In this document: piece after piece, positions 57,790-64,000 of the stretch | Position numbering within the stretch: the stretch's first letter is position 1 | How the letters are laid out: each line of letters begins with the position of its first letter | NCBI GenBank assembly: GCA_963844395.1 | Contig: CAWJNX010000002.1 | Location: forward strand, 1,054,001-1,118,000 | Origin: VRUE01 sp963844395 | GTDB lineage: Bacteria > Actinomycetota > Thermoleophilia > Solirubrobacterales > 70-9 | DNA: 64,000 nt | Direction: 5' to 3' | Made by a program: the position numbers and the translations under genes | Notes under the pieces: generated by a model | Seen by the model: only the letters and a program-made list of their open reading frames with translations | Databases searched by the model: none | What the model was told of the DNA's origin: nothing

Positions 57790-58656
57790 ATGACCACCAC
57801 CAGGCAGTCCACCTTCGGCGCAACCCTGCGCACCACGATCCTGCTGGCGTCCCTCTCGGGGCTGCTCGTCGCGATCGGTTTCCTGATTGGCGGCTCCTCG
57901 ACGGCGCTGCTCTTCCTCGGCATGGCCGCCCTGATGAACATGGGCGCCTACTTCTTTAGCGACAAGCTGGCGCTGAAAATGAGCGGCGCCAAGCCGATCG
58001 AGGAGTCGGAAGCACCACGGCTCTACCAGATCATGCGTGAACTGACGACCCGGGCTGGCCTGCCGATGCCGCGCATGTACATGATCCCCCAGGATCAGCC
58101 CAACGCCTTCGCGACCGGCCGCAACCCCAAGAACTCGGCCGTCGCGGTCACGCAGGGGATCACCAAACTGCTCTCCGAGGACGAGCTGCGCGGCGTGCTC
58201 GCGCACGAGCTCGCGCACGTCAAGCACCGCGACATCCTGATCCAGTCGGTGGCGGCGACGATCGGCGCCGCGATCACCTACCTCGGCTACATGCTGATGT
58301 GGTTCGGCGGCGGCGAGGACAACGACTCCCCCTTCGGCCTGATCGCGATGCTGGCCCTGGTTCTGCTGGCGCCGCTCGCGGCGACGATCATCCAGCTCTC
58401 GATCTCGCGCCAGCGCGAGTACGCGGCCGACGCCGGCGGCGCCGCGATCTGCGGCAACCCTGAGTCGCTGGCAAGCGCGCTGCTGCGGCTCGAGCAGGGC
58501 GCGGCGGCGATACCGATGCAGGTCAACCAGGCGGCCGAGCCGCTCTACATCGTCAAGCCCTTCTCCGGCGGCGGCTTCTCAAAGCTCTTCTCCACCCACC
58601 CGCCGATCGAAGAGCGCGTCCGCCGCCTGCGCCAGATGCGGCCCAGCCTCGGCTAG
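57790..58656 (+). CDS. htpX: HtpX-type M48 membrane zinc protease
   Basis: 288 residues. Two N-terminal helices (about 15-55), zinc motif H139-E-L-A-H143, the third ligand in R-E-Y-A-A-D-A, and two further helices at about 155-200. Degrades misfolded membrane proteins. Ribosome site GAGGAG precedes ATG 57790; a TTGACA hexamer occurs at 57755 but no good -10 follows. Confidence 0.95.
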   Translation: MTTTRQSTFGATLRTTILLASLSGLLVAIGFLIGGSSTALLFLGMAALMNMGAYFFSDKLALKMSGAKPIEESEAPRLYQIMRELTTRAGLPMPRMYMIPQDQPNAFATGRNPKNSAVAVTQGITKLLSEDELRGVLAHELAHVKHRDILIQSVAATIGAAITYLGYMLMWFGGGEDNDSPFGLIAMLALVLLAPLAATIIQLSISRQREYAADAGGAAICGNPESLASALLRLEQGAAAIPMQVNQAAEPLYIVKPFSGGGFSKLFSTHPPIEERVRRLRQMRPSLG

Positions 58657-58687
58657 CCAGCTTCGCTGAGTTGTGCCGGCATCAGTG

Positions 58688-59272
58688 CTAGACGCTGGTG
58701 CCGGTGAAGCCGGGGCCGGGAGGTGTCTCGAAGCCGATCGTCCCTGCGACGAACCGCCGGGGAGAGGGTTCGCTCTCGCCGGCGAGCCGCTCGGTTGCCT
58801 CGGCTTTGATCCGTCTCAGCTCTTCGCTCCAGGCGGCCTGATGCTCGGCCAGCTCACGCTGGCCCTGGTCGTCGAGCTCCATCGGTGTCCAGCACAGGGA
58901 ATGACCGTCCTCTGAGTCGAAACTGCCGGCGTTGAGAGCCCTCACCGCTTCGGCGACGAAATCCCGGAACGCCCTGCCTGACATCTCCTCGTCGGGATTT
59001 GGCTGGTAGTAGTGCTCGATGGCGCCGCGACGGGGCGCTGTGTCGAGGATCTCGATGCACCCAGCGTTGCGCAGGTACTTGACGTGGTAGCTGACGTTGC
59101 CGAGGTCCCCGTCGAGCTCCGCGGCCAGTTCCTTCGGGCTCGCCACGCGGTTGTGCAGGACTCGCAGGATCTCGATGCGAAGGGGATGAGTTAAGAGGCG
59201 GAGGAGCCGCTCGCCGATTCCTCCCCGCGGCCCCCTCGGAGATGCAGCGACCGCTTGAGGAGCTTTGGGCAT
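58688..59272 (-). CDS. ArsR-type winged-helix regulator
   Basis: 194 residues. Winged helix L-L-T-H-P-L-R-I-E-I-L-R-V-L and L-G-N-V-S-Y-H-V-K-Y-L, then R-R-G-A-I-E-H-Y-Y and a helical C-terminal domain (W-T-P-M-E-L-D-D-Q-G). Same family as the island genes at 28635 and 30200, but shorter, without basic tail or duplication. No metal-binding Cys. Target unknown. Confidence 0.88.
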   Translation of the reverse strand: MPKAPQAVAASPRGPRGGIGERLLRLLTHPLRIEILRVLHNRVASPKELAAELDGDLGNVSYHVKYLRNAGCIEILDTAPRRGAIEHYYQPNPDEEMSGRAFRDFVAEAVRALNAGSFDSEDGHSLCWTPMELDDQGQRELAEHQAAWSEELRRIKAEATERLAGESEPSPRRFVAGTIGFETPPGPGFTGTSV

Positions 59273-59319
59273 CCGGCGACCCTAATCACAGGCCCGTGGC
59301 TCAGGCAAGAAAAAAGCGC

Positions 59320-59508
59320 TTAGCGACTATGCTTGATCTGATTGACGCGGGTGTGATGGACGCCCGCCGCTTTTGCGATTTGCCGCTCGGAATACCCTTG
59401 GTCGATCGCCTGACGGATCAGTTGATCGCGTTCGGGATAAAGCGTGTCTGTGCGGCGGATTTCGTCTCTTATCCGTCGGAGGCGGGGCAGCGGATGCTCG
59501 CCGGCCAC
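59320..59508 (-). CDS. Small helix-turn-helix protein
   Basis: 62 residues, ATG 59508. C-terminal G-Y-S-E-R-Q-I-A-K-A-A-G-V-H-H-T-R-V-N-Q is a helix-turn-helix of the sigma-region-4/resolvase type. N-terminus is charged and helical. Function unknown, maybe a small DNA-binding regulator. An overlapping plus-strand frame is less protein-like. Confidence 0.6.
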   Translation of the reverse strand: MAGEHPLPRLRRIRDEIRRTDTLYPERDQLIRQAIDQGYSERQIAKAAGVHHTRVNQIKHSR

Positions 59509-59658
59509 TCGATCTCCTCAACGCTTCGGTGCGCCCTCCTTGTTGCCATTGCCCTCTCTGGTTAGCACAGGCGGGATACTCGGTGGGTCCGGATTGCCGG
59601 ATCGTCGCGCTCACGCGCGAATGCGGGACGTGGAGGCAGAAGCCCGGGAAATCAGCCG

Positions 59659-59676
59659 CTATACTTTATGAAGTAA
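59659..59676. promoter_or_regulatory. Shared operator/-10 element upstream of the rhodanese-ThiF gene
   Basis: CTATACTTTATGAAGTAA. Contains TATACT (-10-like) and the perfect palindrome TACTT-N4-AAGTA. Nearly identical (17/18) to 62747-62764 in front of the cysteine synthase gene. Confidence 0.6.
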
Positions 59677-59709
59677 AAGCCGATCCGGATTCGGGGGATT
59701 TGAGCGAGT

Positions 59710-60870
59710 ATGGCTACTGGCGCGCAGACCAAGCAGCAGATCGAGGAGATCGAGCCTTTCGAGGCCGCTGAGGAGATCGAGGGCGGCGTCGTCGTCCTGA
59801 TCGACACTCGCGAGCCGCACGAGTTCCAGGAGGCACGCCTCGAAGGCGGCAAGCTGGTCCCGCCGGGACTGCTCGGCGACGAGATCGCCGCCGCCGCTCC
59901 CGACAAGTCGGCCCGCACGATCCTCTACTGCCGCAGCGGCAACCGCTCGTACAAGGCGGCCGAGCAGATGCAGGCGCTCGGCTACGAGAACGTCGCTTCG
60001 ATGGCGGGGGGGATCCTCGCTTGGCAAGAGCAAGGGCTGCCAGTTGTCGCGACCGAGGAGATGACTGCCGAGCAGCGCGACCGCTACTCGCGCCACACGC
60101 TGCTGCCCGAGGTCGGTGTCAACGGCCAGCTGAAGATGCTGGACGCGAAGGTGCTTCTGGTCGGCGCCGGCGGCCTTGGCGCTCCGACCGCGCTCTACCT
60201 CGCCGCGGCCGGCATCGGCACGATGGGCCTGGTCGACGACGACGTCGTCGACGCCTCCAACCTGCAGCGCCAGGTGATCCACAACACCGAGCGGATCGGG
60301 ATGCCGAAGACCGAGTCGGCGCGGCGCACGATCGAGGCGCTCAACCCGGACGTGAATGTGGTCGAGCACCGCGGCCGGCTCGACGCCTCCAACATCGTCG
60401 AGATCATCAGCCAGTACGACGTGATCGTCAACGGCGCCGACAACTTTCCCACCCGCTACCTGCTCAACGACGCCTCGGTGCGGCTGCGCAAGCCGGTTGT
60501 CTCGGCCTCGATCCTCAGCTTCGACGGGCAGATCTCGACCTTCGTCCCGTTTGAGGGGCCCTGCTACCGCTGCCTCTATCCGACCCCGCCGCCGGCAGAG
60601 CTGGCGCCGAGCTGCTCGGCCAATGGGGTGCTCGGGGCGATGGCGGGGACGATGGGCCTGCTGCAGGCCAACGAGGTGCTGAAGCTGGTGCTCGGAATCG
60701 GCGAGCCGCTGATCGGCCGCCTGCTGCTCTTCGAGGCACTCGGTACCCGCTTCACCGAGTTGAAAGTGCGCCGCGACCCCAACTGCCCGATCTGCGGCGA
60801 GAACGCGCCGGAGATCCCCGACTCCGAGCTGGGCAAGTTCCCCGACTACGAGCTCTTCTGCGCCGGCTGA
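59710..60870 (+). CDS. moeZ: Rhodanese-ThiF fusion, sulfur-carrier activating enzyme
   Basis: 386 residues. N-terminal rhodanese (about 12-115) with catalytic Cys74 in L-Y-C-R-S-G-N-R-S, then a ThiF/MoeB adenylyltransferase (about 120-386): G152-A-G-G-L-G, Arg187 in S-N-L-Q-R-Q, zinc Cys285/288 and Cys359/362. It should adenylate and thiocarboxylate a small carrier protein. In classical MoeZ/MOCS3 the rhodanese domain is C-terminal; here it is N-terminal. The carrier gene follows after 38 nt. MoeZ name is by function. Confidence 0.9.
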   Translation: MATGAQTKQQIEEIEPFEAAEEIEGGVVVLIDTREPHEFQEARLEGGKLVPPGLLGDEIAAAAPDKSARTILYCRSGNRSYKAAEQMQALGYENVASMAGGILAWQEQGLPVVATEEMTAEQRDRYSRHTLLPEVGVNGQLKMLDAKVLLVGAGGLGAPTALYLAAAGIGTMGLVDDDVVDASNLQRQVIHNTERIGMPKTESARRTIEALNPDVNVVEHRGRLDASNIVEIISQYDVIVNGADNFPTRYLLNDASVRLRKPVVSASILSFDGQISTFVPFEGPCYRCLYPTPPPAELAPSCSANGVLGAMAGTMGLLQANEVLKLVLGIGEPLIGRLLLFEALGTRFTELKVRRDPNCPICGENAPEIPDSELGKFPDYELFCAG

Positions 60871-60893
60871 GAACCGCTGCGGCCTGCCTCGAC

Positions 60894-60899
60894 TAGGAT
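60894..60899 (+). promoter_or_regulatory. -10-like hexamer before the CysO-like gene
   Basis: TAGGAT, 9 nt before ATG 60909; a second, leaderless start for the carrier gene. Confidence 0.35.
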
Positions 60900-60908
60900 C
60901 GCCTCGCG

Positions 60909-61187
60909 ATGGCAACCATTCGCATACCGCCTGTGCTGCGCCCGCAAACCGGCGGACAGCCCGAGGTCGAGGCGTCGGGCTCCAATGTGGGCGAGGTGCT
61001 GCGCGCCCTCACCTCCGAGCACCCAAACACCGAGTCGCAGCTGTTCGGTCCCGAGGGCGACCTCAACCGCTACGTCAACGTCTACCTCAACGACGAGGAC
61101 GTGCGGGTGCTGAACGGGCTCGAGACCGCAGTCTCCGACGGCGACACCGTCGTCATCTTGCCGGCGATGGCCGGCGGCACCGGCTGA
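60909..61187 (+). CDS. cysO: CysO/ThiS/MoaD-like sulfur carrier protein
   Basis: 92 residues, ubiquitin-like fold: A-T-I-R-I-P-P-V-L-R near the start and D-G-D-T-V-V-I-L-P-A-M-A at the end. The diglycine is followed by two more residues (G-G-T-G), so the carrier needs trimming to expose the GG end. A Mec-type protease gene in the same cluster could do this. Provides the thiocarboxylate for cysteine synthesis by the CysM route. Confidence 0.9.
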   Translation: MATIRIPPVLRPQTGGQPEVEASGSNVGEVLRALTSEHPNTESQLFGPEGDLNRYVNVYLNDEDVRVLNGLETAVSDGDTVVILPAMAGGTG

Positions 61188-61223
61188 GCCTCTACTTGCC
61201 GGAGCCGCGGCCAGCGGCGACCG

Positions 61224-62693
61224 TTAGCCCGGGTTGGCCCCGCGCTCCATCTTCTCCAAGCCCTGGTCGAGCGCCGCCAGGGTCGTCGCGCCCGCGGGAA
61301 CCGGGACAGCCCGAAAGGTGGAGACGGGCAGATGCAGGCGAAAGGCGACCCGTTCGCTGCCGTCGAAGGCGGTCACGAGCGGGTTGTCTCCCCAGCTCAC
61401 GAGCCAGCCGCCGCCCGGCAGCGGCCGGGCCGAACCGCAGCAATGGCTGGTCTCGACCTGCGGATCGTTGAGCTGCCCGAGGTAGGTCGCCGTGCCTCGC
61501 TCCAAGTCGAGACGGTAGGAGACGACGCGGGGCCGGCGCGGCCGGTCCTTGCCGTTGTCGTAGACGCTGACGTCGCCGTTCTCACTGACCCTGGCGTCGT
61601 GCTGACCGCCGAAGAGCTTCTCGGCCGGGTCGCCAACGACGCGCAGCGACTGGGCGGTCTCGGTCCCACCCAGCTTCCAGGCGACGTTGCCGGTCGAGCG
61701 CTCGATTCCGTAGACCGCGTCGGTGTGGCGCATCGATACGACCATTTCGTCGGCCCCCCGCGGCTCGATCGAGTTGACGTGCACCGGATCGAAAATCGCG
61801 CTGCCATCGGCGCGCTTGGCGTTGCTGAGCACGTTGCGCCACCAGCGCCCGGTCTCCTCGAGTCCGATGTGTTTGCGTGAGTTCCAGCGCCAGACCACCT
61901 CCCCCTCGGGATCGATCTCCTGGATCTCGGCGAAGACCGCCGCGGCGCGCTTGGGACCGCCGAAGCGGCTCAGGTCGACTCTCGTTCCCGGGGCGTAGGT
62001 GTCGACCAGGACGTTTCCGTTGCCCAGCTCCCGGAACTCGTGCCCGTCGATGATCTCCCCTCTGGTCCTCACGGTTCGCAGTTGCTCTCCCGAGACCGAG
62101 CGGACCTCGTGGGCCATGCGGGGGTCGAGCCCGTAGCCGTCGCCGAACGACCGTGCCCAGGAGACCGTGCCGTCTTCGAGGACCTGGCCCCAGAGGGCGC
62201 GGGTGCTCGGCGTGTACCACCAGCGCGGCACGCCCTCGTGATCGAAGACGATCACCCACGGACGCGCATCGCGCGATGGCCTGAAGCTGACGACGAACAA
62301 GCCGGGGGCGAGCGGGGCCAGCTTCTGGAACTTCCAGGCCGGGAAGTCCACCGGCAGACATCGCACCCGGTACGTCTGGCGGCTGCCTCCGCTGATGACG
62401 GCGATCGGGAAGTCTTCGCCAGGCCGGGCGCCGGGATCGATCTCGACGGTTCCACCTCTTGGCTCCTCGGAGCCGACAGCAACGGTCGTGTCCTGGGCCT
62501 GAACGCGGATCGGGGAGTCGCCGCGGCCACAGCGTGAGACATAACTGGTCTCCGCCGGATCGAACTCAGGGAAGAGTCCGCTGATCGAGGCCGAGGCTTT
62601 CGAGCCCGCCTCCGCATCGTCCCGAGCCCCGCAACCGACAAGCATGAGCGCGAGCGCACTCAGCCCCGCGGTGAGGATGGCTCTTCCGATCAC
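61224..62693 (-). CDS. Arylsulfotransferase (ASST) family lipoprotein
   Basis: 489 residues. Lipobox L-M-L-V-G-C21. Beta-propeller with W-W-Y-T-P-S-T-R, D-G-H-E-F-R-E-L-G-N-G-N and G-G-Q-H-D-A-R-V-S-E-N-G-D, features of the Arylsulfotran_2 group. Moves sulfate between phenols without PAPS, or has become a binding protein. It lies on the opposite strand inside the cysteine cluster. Confidence 0.85.
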   Translation of the reverse strand: MIGRAILTAGLSALALMLVGCGARDDAEAGSKASASISGLFPEFDPAETSYVSRCGRGDSPIRVQAQDTTVAVGSEEPRGGTVEIDPGARPGEDFPIAVISGGSRQTYRVRCLPVDFPAWKFQKLAPLAPGLFVVSFRPSRDARPWVIVFDHEGVPRWWYTPSTRALWGQVLEDGTVSWARSFGDGYGLDPRMAHEVRSVSGEQLRTVRTRGEIIDGHEFRELGNGNVLVDTYAPGTRVDLSRFGGPKRAAAVFAEIQEIDPEGEVVWRWNSRKHIGLEETGRWWRNVLSNAKRADGSAIFDPVHVNSIEPRGADEMVVSMRHTDAVYGIERSTGNVAWKLGGTETAQSLRVVGDPAEKLFGGQHDARVSENGDVSVYDNGKDRPRRPRVVSYRLDLERGTATYLGQLNDPQVETSHCCGSARPLPGGGWLVSWGDNPLVTAFDGSERVAFRLHLPVSTFRAVPVPAGATTLAALDQGLEKMERGANPG

Positions 62694-62746
62694 GCCGCCA
62701 GTTTAGAAGTGGGTTTCGGTCGCCTCACCAGCCCCGACCAGCCTCC

Positions 62747-62764
62747 CTATACTTTTTGAAGTAA
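62747..62764. promoter_or_regulatory. Shared operator/-10 element upstream of the cysteine synthase gene
   Basis: CTATACTTTTTGAAGTAA. TATACT is a good -10, overlapped by the palindrome TACTT-N4-AAGTA. One base different from 59659-59676. The gene begins 12 nt downstream (ATG 62776). Confidence 0.6.
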
Positions 62765-62775
62765 CGGGAGAACTT

Positions 62776-63741
62776 ATGCCTCGCGACGTGCTACTCAACC
62801 GCCCCTGCGGGGGACGCTTCGGCGACATCGTCGAGTCGATCGGCAACACGCCGCTGGTCGAGCTGCCTCGCCTCTCTCCAAAGCCAGAGGTACGGATCTA
62901 CGCGAAGCTCGAGGGCCGCAACCCGACCGGCTCGGTCAAGGACCGGGTCGCCAGGTCGATGATCGAGACGGCCGAGGCCGAGGGCGCGATCGAGCCCGGG
63001 CAGACGATCCTCGAGCCGACCTCCGGCAACACCGGCATCTCGCTGGCGATGATCTGCCGCCGCAAGGGCTACCCGCTGAAGGTGGTGATGCCCGACAACG
63101 TGACCACCGAGCGCACCCAGCTGCTCGAGATGTACGGAGCGGAGATCGTCTACTCGGAGGGCGCCAAGGGATCGAACGGCGCGGTCGAGGTGGCACTGGA
63201 GATGGCCGAGGACTCGCGCTACCACATGCCCTATCAGTACGGCAACGAGGCCAACCCGCTCGCCCACTACAACGGCACCGCGGTCGAGATCCTCGAAGAG
63301 CTGGACAACGTCGCGGCCTTCGTCGGCGGCCTCGGTACCGGTGGAACCCTGATGGGCAACGGGCGGCGGCTGAAGGAGCACGACCCCGAGACCCTGATCG
63401 TCGCCGCCGAGCCGATGCAGGGCGAGGAGGTCCACGGTCTGCGCTCGCTCGACGACGGCTTCATCCCGCCGATCATCGACATCGCCATGTTCGACCGCAA
63501 GATCATGGTCTCCAACCGCGACGCGATCGTCTGGACGCGAAAGCTGCTCGACGAGGAGGGCGTTTTCGCCGGCGTCTCCTCCGGGGCGATCGCCCGCATC
63601 GCGGTTCGGATCGGCGAAGAGCTGGAGAGCGGCAATGTCGTCTTCCTGATCCCCGACGACGGCTGGAAGTACCTCTCCTCCGGCGTCTACACCAAACCAA
63701 TCGACGAGATAGAGAACCTCGATTCGACGGTTTGGTGGTAG
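62776..63741 (+). CDS. cysM: Cysteine synthase, CysM/CysK type
   Basis: 321 residues. PLP Lys55 in N-P-T-G-S-V-K-D-R, P-T-S-G-N-T-G-I and G-T-G-G-T-L-M-G. In this context (CysO-like carrier and Mec protease) probably the O-phosphoserine/CysO-thiocarboxylate-dependent CysM. C-terminus extended as in mycobacterial CysM. The Mec-like gene follows after 15 nt. Confidence 0.93.
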   Translation: MPRDVLLNRPCGGRFGDIVESIGNTPLVELPRLSPKPEVRIYAKLEGRNPTGSVKDRVARSMIETAEAEGAIEPGQTILEPTSGNTGISLAMICRRKGYPLKVVMPDNVTTERTQLLEMYGAEIVYSEGAKGSNGAVEVALEMAEDSRYHMPYQYGNEANPLAHYNGTAVEILEELDNVAAFVGGLGTGGTLMGNGRRLKEHDPETLIVAAEPMQGEEVHGLRSLDDGFIPPIIDIAMFDRKIMVSNRDAIVWTRKLLDEEGVFAGVSSGAIARIAVRIGEELESGNVVFLIPDDGWKYLSSGVYTKPIDEIENLDSTVWW

Positions 63742-63756
63742 GACGTCTTCTCGCCG

Positions 63757-64000
63757 ATGCGAATCGCCAAGCACCTAGTCGACGAGATCGTCGCCCACGC
63801 GCGCGAGGACCTGCCGAACGAGTGCTGCGGGATGGTCGGAGGCGTTGACGGGGATGCGCGGACGGTATACCGGGCGGAGAATGCCGAGGCGAGCCCGTTC
63901 CGGTACTCGATCGACGCCAAGGAGCAGTTTCGGCTGATGCGGGAGATCGAGGAGGCCGGTGAGGAGATGGCGGGCATCTACCACTCCCACACCAAGAGTC
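63757..64000 (+). CDS. mec: Mec-type JAMM/MPN metalloprotease, N-terminal part
   Basis: Open to the window end (81 residues visible). N-E-C-C-G-M-V-G-G with Glu22 and H76-S-H78 of the JAMM zinc site. Mec releases cysteine from CysO-cysteine in mycobacteria. Located right after cysM. The Asp/Ser part of the motif lies outside the window. Confidence 0.9.
   Translation, partial: MRIAKHLVDEIVAHAREDLPNECCGMVGGVDGDARTVYRAENAEASPFRYSIDAKEQFRLMREIEEAGEEMAGIYHSHTKS

Noticed and set aside
59242..59565. 107-codon plus-strand frame opposite the small HTH gene
   Set aside because: The minus-strand frame has a clear helix-turn-helix, the plus frame none.

Overview
This is a high-GC chromosomal window whose gene content points to an actinobacterium, most likely of the Solirubrobacterales/Thermoleophilia type. 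The pointers are a MarP-like CvpA-protease, a CysO-CysM-Mec protein-bound cysteine pathway, an Rrf2-regulated SUF system, WS/DGAT, repeated ArsR-type winged-helix proteins and an AbiEi/DUF559 gene. The lineage is inferred from gene content only. No rRNA, tRNA or CRISPR array was recognised. Several genes have a TAGNNT -10-like hexamer only 7-11 nt before the ATG, suggesting leaderless transcripts.

Layout. 1-5.5 kb: end of a LamG protein, a cupin and gltB. 5.5-15 kb: coiled-coil protein, frame-shifted zinc-ribbon/FHA gene, SRPBCC protein, lipoprotein, class B PBP, MarP-like protease, HxlR regulator, xseAB and an MMPL exporter. 15-22 kb: truncated DUF899 gene and an AddAB-like helicase-nuclease pair. 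22.3-24.5 kb: small accessory patch (IS110-like scrap, MNT plus frame-shifted HEPN, VapBC). 24.5-27.5 kb: DUF2855, SRPBCC, HAD and a MIP18-family Fe-S protein. 27.5-33.6 kb: a 6.07-kb island flanked by 42-bp direct repeats (41/42 identical) that duplicate the 3' end of the MIP18 gene. It carries an Xre/ParS-like protein, winged-helix regulators (one an internal tandem duplication), a methyltransferase and VapBC, but no recognisable integrase.

33.6-46.5 kb: GNAT-GrpB fusion, a second GNAT, FxsA, WS/DGAT, ispH, a thioredoxin-fold protein without its CxxC, a TenA/PqqC-like protein with a membrane-protein cluster (two of them tiny), and a sugar ABC transporter with a glycogen-debranching-like hydrolase. 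46.6-53.5 kb: SUF Fe-S assembly in two blocks (rrf2-sufC-sufS-sufU and Rieske-sufB-sufD) separated by an oppositely oriented VOC gene; both blocks carry the same AATCCTACT operator half-site over a -10-like hexamer. 53.5-59.5 kb: MFS exporter, a two-component pair split by an AbiEi/DUF559 gene, htpX and small regulators. 59.7-64 kb: rhodanese-ThiF activator, CysO-like carrier, arylsulfotransferase, cysteine synthase and Mec protease. A shared TATACTTTNTGAAGTAA element precedes both the activator and the synthase genes.

The strongest signals outside ordinary annotation are the integrase-less island with its att-like repeats, the mosaic long palindromes (one in-frame inside the addA-like gene), the two shared operator families for Fe-S and cysteine biosynthesis, and several conserved enzymes with altered key residues (SufC Walker A, thioredoxin CxxC, WS/DGAT HHxxxDG).
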